Of a stretch of DNA of 64,000 nt, positions 10,988 to 23,652 are shown piece after piece; the stretch's first letter is position 1; every line of letters begins with the position of its first letter. A program made the position numbers and the translations under genes. This DNA is from Gonocerus acuteangulatus (Eukaryota > Arthropoda > Insecta > Hemiptera > Coreidae), in NCBI GenBank assembly GCA_946811695.1, contig OX328124.1, positions 62,147,507-62,211,506 on the forward strand, in the 5' to 3' direction. A model generated the notes under the pieces. It was given only the letters and a program-made list of their open reading frames with translations, had not been told where the DNA came from and searched no databases.

Positions 10988-13018
10988 CTTATCGGAGTGG
11001 GGGGACAAGCTCAAATAATTGGGGATGGGGGAGCAATATGAAAAGACAATTGGGTGCAACATGAACAAACACACTCATACTTATATACCTAAACGAGTAT
11101 AATCATCGCGTTATTTTAATGCGTGTATACGTAATAAGTGTGTTATATACAAATTAGTATATGTCGACTGGACTGGTTTTTGTGTATGATTTAGAAGCAT
11201 AAATTAGGTTAACCGTCAAAATTTAGAGTCCATGGTCTTAGATGAGACAGAAGGAATGACAAAGTGAACTCCTGAACTTCGTTTATTTATGTAGTGGGCT
11301 GGACAATTAAACAGCAGTTTTACGATAACTGACAAAACTTGGTTTATATATGGCGGACAGATAAATTATTAGCATATTATAGAAAATACTCTTGGATGGA
11401 TATTGATATTAATAATAAGCAAAAAGAAAAAAGACAAAATGTCCAAAATTACCATATTTGTATATTTGCTGAAATATTTTTTCCCTAACGTAGTCAATGA
11501 AGATGGATTATTTATCTCTATCCAAATGAGCCTTGTCTCTAGCCTTAGCGGAATCAAAAGCTGTTGAAAAGTTGTCTTTAAATAGGATTTTCTATAATGA
11601 TTCTTCACAAAAACTATACTTCTTAGTTAAAATCCCAAGTATATTGAGAATCTATTAATAATTATTCTATTGAAGGACATTAATTTACTCAATGTTTTAA
11701 GGAAAATATTTTTCTGAGAATTTAAAGAAGGAAAAACAGAGTTTTAATCTACAGGTACTTCGAATTAAGTAATTTATAATACTAATCTTCTAGATCAATA
11801 TTTATAGTATATAATTTATCGATTTGGATTTATACATATCCTAAGGAACTAAGGACGTAAATAATATGAATGATAAGAAGTGTTCTATTGAAATTATTAT
11901 TGAATATAATTGGAAATCGGTTTAAAAAATAAATTCAAGTGACTGGTTGAAAAGAAATACATAGATGTTTTCCAGTAAACCTGAATAAGCGAAAAAGGAC
12001 GAGGGAATCGGATTTCCTGCAGAAAATTCCCGAAACGGAATGGGATTTTACATGTAGGATCTTATAGTCTGAGAGATTTTGTCAATTTTTCTATTGTGAA
12101 AGCTTCTTTCATAGAAATAAGTCGGCTGAGGCCCCACTCCCCAGACGGTATAAAGTCGAGGACAGCTTTTCCGAGAGCCTTTATTGTTATCTCTACCATA
12201 TAACAGGGGGGAGGGTAAAGCTTGTTTAAAGCATTATAATAGGGCAAACAAACTGTAAAGCTCCGGATAAAGAGTAAAGAGCTTAAGGAAAAGCCATTTT
12301 CTTCACCAGCTTCCGAGGCATTTCTAGAGCCTATTCTGCCTATTATATGCCACATTATTTAACTAGAAATTGGTTTAATAAAATGCATGAAGATATTCAG
12401 AACAATATATATTTATTGTAGAGCAAATGAAAGTATATTATATCCAAGGACCAGTTATAATTTTTATCAAGAAACCATATAAGATAACGGCTCAATGAAT
12501 GGGTATCAATAATACTACTGACACATGCAGAATAAACGAAATTAAAGAACTAAATAATTTTTGTATTATTACATTCTTTGCTTTTGGAAAATAATTAAAG
12601 ACATTTTTAATGGATATCGGAAAAAGGTTAATATAGAAAATCCTTTTTAACATAAATGTATCACGTGAAAAGTACGTCTAAAAATTTTAAAAGATGCCTG
12701 AACGATTCATTTTGGTGAGTAGAACTTCTTTTATTTAGGATATTACATTATTTTCAAAAAAAAAATAATATCAATTACTTTTTTTTATCAATATGGCTTA
12801 TCAAAAATGGTAATCGGTGTTTATGCATTTCGGACAAATGATAAAAGCACACTAGTTGAAGCACAACAAAGACAACTACATAAACATAAGTTGAGGAACT
12901 AATAAATGCTTCTTTCCATAAAGAATATGTATTTATTTTTTCAAACTGAATAGTTTTTTGGGGGGAATTGATGGTATGTTCTATCACGAATGATGATTTG
13001 TAAACAAGTAATTTTAGA
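10988..13018. other. Unassigned AT-rich DNA
   Basis: No supported gene. A 97-codon minus-strand frame (12062-12355) lies in a locally GC-richer patch, but I recognise no domain, and no splice-site pair frames it convincingly. Confidence 0.5.
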
Positions 13019-13957
13019 CCGAGAGCTGGCAACGCACTTTTCATGAAGTGTTTTATGCACTCTGAAATTTTGCTATAATGTACCTCTTACATTAAGGGCC
13101 CCACTACTATTTTACTAAAATAGTAAAATACATCTGTTACGATGGAATTTTTATTTTCTCTTACTGCGCATAGGGGAAAGGTGCAAAACAATATTGCCCA
13201 AAAGTAGAGTTTTATTCAGAAGCCAACTATTATTAATGAAAAAAATGGCAAATTAAGGCAATTTTCAAATTAATAATAAATAAGGCAGGTAAAAATGATA
13301 ATAAGGGGGTTAAAATGATAATAATAAAAAAAAACTAAGTACCTAGTTTTTATTTTTAATATTAAATTAAGTGCTTTATTCACGCTGCGATTTAAACAGC
13401 GTCTTCAGTAAACATATTTGAAAATAATTACAAAACGGCAGACACTTTTGTGGGGTATAATTATCAGGAAAAATAAAAATAAATGTTGAATATGATAGAC
13501 TGCAATAAACTGCGCGTAACAGTAAGAGTGAATGACAGCACCGCGCAGTTGTGGTTATTCTCTGCGCTCTCATTGGTTCTTGCTCATATGATCTTGAACA
13601 GCTGTTCCAGTTTAAATGGCAGCGCGAATAAAACTCTCATTTAATATGAGAATAAAAACAATTAAGTTTTTTTTTGTTTTTTGTTTTTTTTTACCTGTTA
13701 TACCCCTTAAAAGTGCCTGCCATATTTATTAATCTTTGTAAAATTGTCTTAATTTTACATTAAGTATAGTTGGCTTCTGATTAAAACTCTATTTTTCGGA
13801 AATATTGTTTTGCACTTTTCCCCTATGCGCAGTACCTGGTGTTCCAAGGTATGTCCAGGAAACACATACATTCCTTTTTATCTACCTAAGAGGTATATTA
13901 TAGCAAAATTTCAAGGCGCATAAACCACTTCATGAAAAGTGCTTTGCCAGCTCTCGG
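13019..13957. mobile_element. Long-inverted-repeat element M1, copy 1
   Basis: It begins CCGAGAGCTGGCAACGCAC and ends with the reverse complement (...GCCAGCTCTCGG). The first 60 or so bases pair almost perfectly with the last ones (motifs TTCATGAAGTG, 'tttgctataatgtacctctta'). Further in, the block at 13166-13230 with 'gcgcataggggaaa' is repeated inverted at 13770-13835. The minus-strand frame 13376-13573 lies inside and shows no transposase motif. It is non-autonomous; superfamily unknown and no clear target-site duplication. Confidence 0.75.
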
Positions 13958-14149
13958 ATTATTTGTGATTATAATTGACGAATGTACATTGGTGAATAAC
14001 GAAGTCTTTCCCAAGGAGCCTCTGCAGTGGCCTCATCGTAAGTAATTATGGCAGGTGAACCTTTATTAGATATTTTTATGAAATATCGCGTTAATAATCC
14101 TTTCATCTAATATGGGTTTTCAATTTTATGATTACCTTTTATTTATTCA

Positions 14150-14593
14150 AACATGGAAAATCACTACATGCAAAATACAGCTTCCAGAAGGCCACAATAA
14201 AGGGAGTCGGTTACTTATAAATTATATTAATATTAATTTTATACAACTGGCGAGAGCCTGACAGGGCATGTAATTTACAGGTATATGATTCTCGGCCATA
14301 CGGCACACAATGTGAGGATTGTGTGGTCGCTCCTATGTACCAGCCGCCTGGGTTTTATATTTTGTTTTACATCATTGTAATGATATTAGATTGTTAGATA
14401 TTTTTTTAATGGCTGATCCATGAGGGATTCGAGCCCCCCCCCCCCGCTAGCGAAACTAATTAAAAGAAAATCAATTGTTAGTCAAGAGCGGGGTCCTTGT
14501 ATATTGTTTTTATAGCAATAATGGATTTTGTCAACTGGCTTTCATCAAACACGTCCTTTTTATTTTGTTTCTAATCTATCAAATTATGCATGT
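14150..14593. other. Spacer between the two M1 elements
   Basis: No gene. It contains a C-run (14437-14446) and AT-rich DNA; nothing else recognised. Confidence 0.5.
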
Positions 14594-15153
14594 CAGAGAG
14601 CTGGCAACGCACTTTTCATGAAGTGTTTTATGCACCCTGAAATTTTGCTATAATGTACCTCTTAGGTAGATAAGAATGTAAGTATGTGTTTCCTGGACAT
14701 ACCTTGGAACACCAGGTACTGCGCATAGGGGAAAGGTGAAAAACAATATTGCCCAAAAATAGTGTTTTATTCAGAAGCCAACTATCGTTAATGAAAAAAT
14801 TACAAATTAAGGCAATTTTCAAATTAATAATAAATAAGACAGACACTTTTAAGGGGTTAAAATGTAAATTAAAAAAAAAACAACAAAGTACCTAGTTTTT
14901 ATTTTTAATATTAAATGAAGTGCTTTATTCACGCTGCGATTTAAACAGCGTCTTCAATAAACACATTTGGCAGACACTTTTGTGGGGTTTAATTATCAGG
15001 AAATATAAAAATAAATGTTGCCTATGGTAGACTGGTGTTCCAAGGTATGTCCAGGAAACACATATATACCTTATTATATATCCAAGATGTACATTATAGC
15101 AAAATTTCAAGATGCATAAAAAACTTCATGAAAAGTGCGTTGCTGGCTCTCGG
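14594..15153. mobile_element. Long-inverted-repeat element M1, copy 2
   Basis: This has the same termini as the element 640 bp upstream (GAGAGCTGGCAACGCAC ... GGCTCTCGG) in a shorter, 560-bp version. The terminal inverted repeats extend about 115 bp and include the 'cctggacataccttggaacacc' segment and its complement at 15032-15055. Internal blocks ('gtgctttattcacgctgcgat', 'aaacagcgtctt') are shared with copy 1. No transposase is present. Two copies so close together suggest local hopping or segmental duplication. Confidence 0.75.
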
Positions 15154-16228
15154 ACTAATCGTTTTTAATAGATTTTATTCTTATTACATTTCAATCTGTT
15201 CCAAATTGATTACATAAATGACAGGATATTAAAAAGGATAAGAGAAACATATTATATGCTAAAAATGAATGTTTACTATCTTGTGAAAAATTTTACTTTT
15301 TGTCAATGAAAGAATAATAATACATCTATAATGAGTTGTTATCTCTAAATAATGTTCTTTCCGCAAACATTAAAATTCCACCATTAAGGAGACTCTGCTT
15401 AAGAAAGATGATAAAAAGAATCATCAATTTAAAAAGCTCATTTACTGTGAAGGGCCGTTGGGTTGGGTGAGGGTTTAAGGCGGTTGAAATAAACTGATAA
15501 ATCCTCGAGCGTCTCTTCAGGCAGCCTCCCCTTCCTTATTTCTAATTAAAAAAGTAAATAAAAAAAAGGAGAAAAAGGAAAGAAGAGAAAGAAAAGGGTT
15601 GTGCAAGCCGCGCCCTAAACAATTATAAAAACTAGAGGAGGACCGATTAAAATCAGCGATTATCCGTGTGTTTGTTTTGGGCATTTCGATCTAACTGCAT
15701 AATCAGAGACAAGCTGCCGGGAGATTAGTAAATCATCTGTCAGGAACCTTGGCCTATCTTAGAGTTTCAATCTTAGAAAGGAAAAAGGTCAAGAGTTTTT
15801 CCTGAATCTAGAAGAATCCAGCTAAGAGAGATTTTAGTATAACAAAGTAGTAAGGCAGTATTTATTATAGTTCGGGATATCATAAAACTATGACATAGCG
15901 GTCAATATGATTGACCTTGCTGATGTGAGCAAATATATTTCACTCATATTGAACTAACTTAAGATGGCAAACTTACTTGACGAAGTATAACATACTGAGT
16001 ACACCATACACGTTATTTATATTATACATACAATACGTAATTTTCCGAATTTATATTACTTAAGTTGGTACTAAATTCAATAATTTATGTTATATCTTAT
16101 AAAAAGTTAAAAAAATAAATACCCATAGAGTTGTCCCTTAAAACTCTAAGAGATTATTTTTCATGTACTCCATTAAATAAATATTAAAACTATGCATCCA
16201 CATGTTACAAACACCTAACCGACTGACA
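15154..16228. other. Unassigned AT-rich DNA
   Basis: No supported gene or element. A purine-rich stretch sits at 15555-15600. Confidence 0.5.
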
Positions 16229-16280
16229 TATAAGTTTATGGTTAATTTTCAATGGGTCATAAATTAACCATAAACTTATA
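16229..16280. repeat. Perfect 20-bp inverted repeat
   Basis: TATAAGTTTATGGTTAATTT (16229-16248) is matched exactly by its reverse complement at 16261-16280, with a 12-base loop. No U tract follows on either strand. It is probably a tiny foldback remnant. Confidence 0.8.
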
Positions 16281-16709
16281 GCATCATTAAGAACAATTGT
16301 TTTTGATTTGAGCATGGACAAAAAAATGAAGTAAACGAGATTTTACTTTATCGAATGAGGAATAAGTTTTGCTAATTAGAGGAATAATAGTTCCTTCAAG
16401 GGCATATGACGGCCTTCAAGGGCAGATGCAGCACAATGTGAAGAAAAAAATAATTATTTTTATAGGGATGTACTAGCATAACCGTAATTGTTTTTATTTA
16501 AGGCTCGCGCCTTCTATCGAGCCCTGTCCAAGCACTGAGAGCACTCAGATTTTCGAGCTTTTCGGAGCCGCGCCTTCTAGCCCTTAAGGCGCGGCGCTCT
16601 TTTACAACACGTAAAAAAATATTTTTTTTTTAAAAAAAGCTGCATTTTAGCCGGACTCCCCTTAATTATTTAAATTGATTTTTATGGTCTTCGTGGACCA
16701 TTCTTCTTT

Positions 16710-16850
16710 TTAGCGCGGTTACTCCCTATCTCCATAGGGAGAACCCGCTTATGAGGTTGACCTTACGACGCAATTCGGAAGTCCCGACTAGAAACTTTCA
16801 CGTTTCAGGCCCTATGGATCACGAAAATATAGGTGGCTCAAATTTGTATG

Positions 16851-16909
<59 letters not shown>

Positions 16910-18126
16910 TTGTCTGTTCGCTGTCTAGCAAGCTCAAAAATGGTCCGATTTTGAAAAACATTGGTACAAAAATCTGTCGTCTAATTTGAAAGGTCAAGTT
17001 CGTTAACCAGCAGAATCCGCTCACTAGAAGATAGTGTTTGGGGCGAAATTCGCGCAAAAAAAATCGTAACGCTTACGTTTTTGAGTTTATATGCTTGCAG
17101 GTTTTATAGATTTCTTAACATAAGAAAACGAATGAAACCATTTTTAAGGCGATATCTGTAACCGTTTCTGAGAAAAGTGGAATCGATGTTTTTGTAAGTC
17201 ATTATTTTATTGTTAGTACTTAGAATCGCGGGATTCAATTGAAATATTTTCTACATCTTGGAAATTAATCCCAACTAAGATGTTTAAATTTTGCTTATAT
17301 TTGGAGTTAAGGAAGTATGCGAAAAAAAAATTTTATTAATAGACATGAAACGTTTTCGGATCTTCATACATTTTTCGTAAATATCTCGATAACGGTTGGG
17401 AAATTGTGGTAAGTGGAACGTGTCCATTCGAATGCTTACTAAATTCTCTACAAAAAAGGCTCTGAAGCAATATTCGATAGGGCAACGTCAATCAGAGATA
17501 TAAGCGCTTAAAACTTAAAAAGTGTTTGTTTTGTTGTTTTGAAAGGGTTTTTCTCTTTGTTTGTCTCACTTTTTACTTGGTTGTTTCTGGTTTTCAATTG
17601 CATTTATCAGTAAAATTAGTATTGTAGTAAAATAAGCTAAGAAACGGTGAAAGGTATTGGTAATAAGTTTGGAGTGGCTGTGGTAATCATGATGGCAGTA
17701 GCTAATCATGATGACGTATGCATAGGTTGGTTTGAATTCTCCTATCTATATAACCTTCCTCATAGCCTCCAACTGAAGTTATCGTTATTTCTTATTTTAT
17801 AGAAAGATTTAACCCACGACAGAATGGAATTTTATTCGCCATGAAGCACATATTTACAGTTGATTATAACAGTAAAACGAATTTGCTAGTAAAACAAGAT
17901 ACTTAAAATGGTTGGTTGTTTATAATAGAGCCTTCTCAGCAGTGGTCAAAGGGTAAGTACGTTTTCAGTATATAATTGTATTGACTTATACAGATTATGA
18001 ATTATCCGCTTCTGTGTAAGCTGGCTACTGTCAGTTTCCTGTGATTTGTGATTCTAATCAATTCCATTTCTTCGAGATGTACGTAACCGCACTATGATGA
18101 CGCAGTTCCTGCGAGTCGGACTTTTT
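16710..18126 (+). mobile_element. R1 family, longest well-preserved copy
   Basis: It starts at TTAGCGCGGTTACTCCC with a small CTCCCTAT...ATAGGGAG palindrome, then 'gttgacctta', a (TA)n array (16856-16907), 'aatggtccgatttt' and 'ggtcaagttcgttaacca', and ends 'cgcagttcctgcgagtcgg' plus ACTTTTT. The front half recurs at 22657, 46688 and 51661, and the back half at 336-954 and 52200-52397. The terminal 'GCAGTTCCTGCGAGTCGGAC' block is the complement of the left end of the 336-954 copy. No intact reading frame spans it; the short frames over the TA array are artefacts. Confidence 0.7.
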
Positions 18127-18461
18127 ATTTGTATTGGTAATTCTAGGCAACATCGAGTTTACTAAGTTAATCTTTAACGATATAGCACACCTCCAGGCAA
18201 GTAAAGAACATTATGTTTATGACTCTATCTGTGCCCAAAAAAATTAATTAATTAAAAGCTTCCTGTTGTCAAATCGTTACTAACACTCTGAATTCTAAAT
18301 AACCGAGCATCAAATTCTATTTAAAGTAAACATTAGCTCTGTTCCTAAGTTTAATTTAAATAGTATTTTGTTCACAACCTTGTTTTCAGCTCTTTAATAT
18401 TTTTATGTTTCCCTACAGACTATGATCTACATCTTATTTACTCGTATAAAATATCTTTGTT

Positions 18462-18462
18462 A

Positions 18463-18527
<65 letters not shown>
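18462..18527. repeat. (CA)n-(TA)n compound microsatellite
   Basis: About 9 CA units pass directly into about 24 TA units, beyond the right end of the R1 copy at 16710-18126. Confidence 0.95.
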
Positions 18528-18530
<3 letters not shown>

Positions 18531-19212
18531 GCAACACTTTATACGTACGTATATTCTTAAAATATTTCCCTGAATTTGGATTTAGGTTTGTGGCTATCGA
18601 TATGCACACAGCTGACATAGAACAGCGATTACCTAAATACTTCAGTATTGCAAGGACCTGAGTATTGAAAGGAGACTTTAGGTACCAATTTTCAGTTTGA
18701 TTGTATTCTAAGGATATTAGTGAAAATAAGAAGAGATTAAGATGAAACTAGTGGAGCCCAAAAAGTTGTGATTTAAAACAGTTTCTGTGATTTATCCACC
18801 TCCCGTCCTTAGGTTATACATAAATAAAACTTTCTCTGAGAGCTGTTTATAAATCAACTTCTATCACAAAACTTTAGCGAGATAACAGTATCCGTACATT
18901 GACAGATTCTACTATGGTATCCATATTTGCCCAGTGTTTAAATTATTTATTCCTAAACTATCTACTAACTTTATACTGGATTATATTTATCATGATTTTT
19001 TGCTCCTGAAAATGAAAATAAATTCTTAATTTTGAAAAAATTATTAATCTCATGTGATTGATTCAATTAGGATTGTTATAATTTCTAAATAAATCAATCA
19101 ACCTTCCATAACTAATCTAACTTGTGTTAGAATGTTATTTCCGCAGTGATATTTCTCCCTCCTTGTTTTCAAGTTGTTTAACAAAATAAGCGAAAAATCT
19201 CACTTTTGTTGA

Positions 19213-19215
<3 letters not shown>
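18528..19215. other. Unassigned AT-rich DNA
   Basis: No gene or recognised repeat. Confidence 0.5.

Positions 19216-19273
<58 letters not shown>
19216..19273. repeat. 58-base poly(T) run
   Basis: An unbroken T run. It could be a retroposon poly(A) tail on the minus strand, but no head is recognisable to the right except a weak R1 start (19430-19460). Confidence 0.9.
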
Positions 19274-19278
<5 letters not shown>

Positions 19279-19424
19279 TTCTATTTTCCTAGATGTAAAA
19301 TAAACCACACAATTTCCTTTTGATGAATGAAGAACACATTCAAGTCACTTTTCAAAAAAACAAAATAAAATATCTAGTTTTTTTCAGTGTTCTGAAAAAT
19401 ACTGCGTATCAAATTCCTTATAAG

Positions 19425-19460
19425 GTTTTTTCCCCTATAAGGAAGGAGGAAACACGCTAA
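19425..19460 (-). repeat. R1 5'-start remnant (minus strand)
   Basis: On the minus strand this reads TTAGCGTGTTTCCTCCTTCC followed by 'ttataggggaa', matching the R1 start (TTAGCGCGGTTCCTCCCTCC, 'cccctatgggg') at 51661. Only the first 35 bases or so are recognisable. Confidence 0.5.
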
Positions 19461-20085
19461 GAGGACAAACAGACTGACCGACTTGCCAACTCAAAGTTTG
19501 ACTGGCGTTAAACAAGACTGGCGTTAAAACGTGATTTTGTTTAAATGGAAGCGAATTACAGATTAATTCTCTTTAAATAAAATAGAAAGATTATTACAGA
19601 CTTGGTGAATGTAGACAAACTACTTCTTTCTCATTCGCCTTATGGTCATCGTTACTGAAGCAAACTCTGAGGGCATTTTGCGTGCTCCTGACATCGAAGC
19701 TATTTGTCATCTTTCAAGGACACCCCACTGCAGTCACCCTTGATGATAGTTGCGCTGGACTTGTCAACCGTGAAAAATTTCTAGTTGATGGAAGTCATGG
19801 TGCCCACCCCCCTCAGACTGAAGGGGATAAGCACAGTTAGCACAAACAGAAATTATCGCCTATATTACCTTTTAATCAACAGAATATTTCCGCAAAAGGA
19901 TAACAATAATATATTTTATGTAGTTTTATTGTAATAATGAAACAATGATTTTGAAATTGGTAAATTCCAATTGAGAAAAACATGGACATCCGTCTGCAGA
20001 AGCGGAATGGGATTTCAGCCAAATATCACCCAAACGATCAGACCGCTGGAGAATGCCGTACAAACACTAATACGAACCTCAAAAG

Positions 20086-20087
<2 letters not shown>

Positions 20088-20152
<65 letters not shown>

Positions 20153-20156
20153 TGCT

Positions 20157-20187
<31 letters not shown>
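20088..20187. repeat. (TA)n microsatellite, interrupted
   Basis: Two TA blocks are separated by 'catatatgcttg', with a second 'tgcttg' at the right end. All overlapping frames here, on both strands and up to 181 codons, are translations of this array and its flanks. Confidence 0.95.
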
Positions 20188-20189
<2 letters not shown>

Positions 20190-20225
20190 TTGTATATACA
20201 CACCCCCATATGTTTGTTTGTTGGG

Positions 20226-20470
20226 GGGCGGGGGTTGCTTAGCAGCAGAACGCTCATCTAACGTGCTACAGAACCTGAGTTTAAAACTCGGAATCGCACT
20301 AAAGATTTTATCTTCTAATGTCATCGTTCCCAGATCTCAAATTTCCCCCAGGCGCACAGAGCCGATAATGTATCGATTAATGAGTACCTCCAAAGGGGAA
20401 AATCAGGTTGTACGTATCAGATACCTCTACAGTTTCAGCCCCTTTGGGCCCTTGGGACATGTTACGGGAC
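20226..20470 (+). repeat. Possible tRNA-like repeat after the TA array
   Basis: A GC-rich block has a weak A-box-like GGTTGCTTAGCAGCAG and a B-box-like GAGTTTAAAACTCG, followed by a 180-base body ending before a short TA run. The B box departs from GGTTCGANNCC, so the tRNA origin is uncertain. Confidence 0.25.
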
Positions 20471-20899
20471 TATATATATATATATGTATATATTTATTTA
20501 TTTATTTTTATTTTTATTTTTTTTTCGCAACTATGGCGACTCAACAACAAAATGGCTATATATATTTCTATGGGATTTATGGACATATGAAGGTTCCTTT
20601 CGGTCAGATTAGCAAAGTTTCAAAAAAACAGTTTACAGCATATTCACAGATACAAAAGCATTCTCGAGATGAATCATTTTTTCAAGTCACTCATTAAATA
20701 AAAAGCGCCTTCTTATAGGATAGAAATGTTCTGTACCTTTGAAGTTAGGACTGCAGGAAAAAGCCTCAGTACGGACGATGGTATATGGAGGCTACGTACG
20801 GGGATTCGTTTCCCAGGGATAAAAGTGGTTTTATATTTTATAACCCTACCTCGTACCCAGCCAGATTTTTTATAATTCATCAGGAATCTCTGCAAAGCT

Positions 20900-21940
20900 C
20901 TCTCCTACCGGCAGCTTTATCATCACTCCGCCCTTCCTATGCCTTACCTATTCTCTTCATTTAATTTTAAACTACTGTAAATGTCTCTAATATTTACCTG
21001 ACCATTTACTGCTATATGTATATATATATACATATATATATATATACTGTTTAAATGTGTGTGAAAAACGAATTCTAGTTAGGACAATTAAGTTTATAAA
21101 ATTTAAAAAAAAATAATTGAAGTGGTACCACTTTCCATTAATTAGTCCAAGCAATCCTCAATAGCCCATACATTAACATGATACTAACTCAACCAACTAA
21201 CTAATTGACCTCTGGTTCTCCGCTAGTAAAATATATATACATACATGTATTCAAAGACATTTTATAAACGAGTGTATAAGATATGTTAATAAAAGTCTAG
21301 CAAACAGTAGATAGGGCCACTACTCAGTTTGTATTCTGGGTAACGTATAACAGGTTCCTGTAAATATGCCTGAAATAACTGGATTTAAAAACCTGGTGGA
21401 GTTGCCATCGGTATAAAACTCTTTGAAAGCCTTTTTCTTTGAATTATACGGAACACTTAATGAAATTAAAGCTATGGAACTGCAAAAGATCCTTTCAATA
21501 TCCGATATTGAATTTAACAAATCAATTCAACGGCATTAATCCCTCTGAATCTACTATCTTTTGAACTTTAACTCCTACTTATAAACTCATTTAAGATTGG
21601 CATATTACTTTCCTGGAAGCAGAATGATACCAACCGAAATAGAAATGAATTATCTGGAGTGATTTACAAAATAAAAGGTTTATCCTTCAATGCCTTCAGG
21701 AAAAAATTAGATTTAAAAACAGTATAATAGAAACCTGGATTGATTTAAAAACATTATAATAAAAGCTCTTAAGAGTTTAAATTTAAATTCCTAAGAAATT
21801 GTTTCTGATATTTTAAATTTATAAATTGGTCATACAGGTAACTAAATTTAAATAAGTAATCTCCTCATTATGTCCTGGGTCAATCCTTGTAAAAAGCAAT
21901 TATAACCATTACAGTCTGGGCTTGCATTCGACCTGCGCTA
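20900..21940. other. Unassigned AT-rich DNA
   Basis: No gene supported. Short TA runs occur at 21018-21047. Confidence 0.5.
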
Positions 21941-21941
21941 T

Positions 21942-22110
21942 TAGTCCAGTGCGCATGATGCGCGCACTGGACTATTCAAGTATAGGTACGTTATGCGCAC
22001 TGGACTAGGTTACGCGCAAGTTACGTAGGTTATGCGCACTGGACTATTCAAGTATAGGTACGTTTATATAGATGCGCAGCGCATCTATATAAACGTACCT
22101 ATACTTGAAT
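21942..22110. repeat. Nested palindromes built from repeated modules
   Basis: Palindrome 1 (21942-21974) has 13-bp arms, TAGTCCAGTGCGC and its complement. Palindrome 2 (22046-22110) has perfect 30-bp arms around a 5-base loop. The modules GCGCACTGGACTA and TTCAAGTATAGGTACGTT recur two to three times between and within them, so the block looks assembled by repeated copying and inversion of the same short pieces. It is not coding. Confidence 0.85.
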
Positions 22111-22778
22111 GTCGAGAGAGGGCAAGCTATATTTTTCCGGGAATATCTTTTGATAAGTAAAAAACGGAACAGTCCATTAAAAGTGGAAATGGCATTCTCC
22201 TTCCCTCTGTTTTTCGAATTCGTCTCGTTCTTAAAGTTTACGGGTTTACGTACAGTAAAAAAAATATATAGATAGATAGACAGATAATTAAATTGAATTT
22301 AAACATTAACCTTTTACAGGAAGGCCACTTATTGTGCCATAAATAACATTATTTCACAATAAATTATGGAATATAATAACTGTAATATAATAAAGAAAAA
22401 TGTACTCTTAAATAAAAAGAAAAGAAGAAAATGGAATAAATAATAATAGTAAGTTCTCTATCCAGAGTACCAGTCTAATACCTTAGTGCCAAGAATATTC
22501 TTTAATCCTAAATTGTTTACCCACACAATCGTATGTACCTATATAGGTTATCTTTGCAAGGAAGACACTCTTCGATTTACCGTTAACGTGTACAATGCAC
22601 ACTGTGCATTAGTAAAATCCTCATATTTTATTAATTTCTTCGTATTATTCCAAACTTTTAGCACTTTCCTCCGAAGGAAAGTAGCTATTGAGGTTGCACT
22701 CATGACGGAATTTTGGAAAACTTTCTTCGAATCTTTATCTATCCTACCTAGTAGACATCGACAATGACCCCCGTTCAA

Positions 22779-22835
<57 letters not shown>

Positions 22836-22914
22836 TATATAGTTGTATATGTGTCCGTTAACTAGATACAGGCTAGAGTTTATGTTTTTTCGCCACGAAA
22901 CTTGGAATGTAGTA

Positions 22915-23278
22915 TTCCCCCATCAAACGATTGAACGAGTTCGTTAACCAACAAAATCGGTCCATCTGGAGGGGGGGGGGGGGTTACTCCGGAGCCAACG
23001 TAGTTATTTGTCAATACCAGCCATAATTTTTGTTATATTTCAACGAAACTCGATATTCCTTGTAGTAAACTGAAGAGAAAAATGTGTTGCAAAAATAAAC
23101 TAAATCGGTTGACTAGAAAGGGGGGCTTACTCCGGACAGAAATTACTAATTTCCTTATACCGGTCGTAATTTCTGTTGTATTGTAACGAAACTCTTTATA
23201 CGTCCTGGCTATCTAATAAGAAAGAAGTGTTGTGTAAATGAACTAAATCGGTCTATTGGAAGGGGGGGGGGGTGTTAC
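22915..23278 (+). repeat. Tandem repeat, about 160-bp unit, 2.3 copies
   Basis: Each unit runs AATCGGTC(C/T)AT-(C/T)TGGA-(A/G)GGGG..., 'ttactccgga', 'cataattt/cgtaattt', 'tgttatatttcaacgaaactc' or its variant, and 'aataaactaaatcgg'. Units begin near 22937, 23103 and 23249. The G runs (up to 15) differ in length between units. The array sits between the TA array and the coding fragment of the R1-like element. Confidence 0.7.
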
Positions 23279-23652
23279 TTTGTACTATGTTTGAATTGAA
23301 TTCTTCCGCCAAACGGCGGTAGGTTCGGAAACTCATCAAGATCAATAGATCAAAATGTAAAGCTTTGTGTATTTATTACGTATGTAGTACCACGCATACA
23401 CAAACTCTGGAAGGAAATTAATTACAAAATAACCCTTTCCGTACGCAAAGAGCCGCAAGAAATGTGTTCTGCTGTACGCGATACTAGCACCCGGCCTCGG
23501 GCCCCCTTCAACTTCAACTTCAGTTGTTAGCCAGTTAATGGCTACAAGGTTATGATTTCCTTAAGGATTTCCAGTCAATGTTTTTGTTCCTACTCTCTTC
23601 TTACATTTATTGCAATAAAGGTAAGTAGTTTATATTGTTTGTTAATGTATAA

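Noticed and set aside
12062..12355. 97-codon minus-strand frame as a small gene
   Set aside because: No motif, signal peptide or homology that I recognise; length is within chance for a locally less AT-rich patch.
19971..20697. Several frames of 80-181 codons on both strands rich in Ile-Tyr
   Set aside because: They are translations of the (TA)n array and its flanks; the repeated IY dipeptide and overlap on both strands exclude a real protein.
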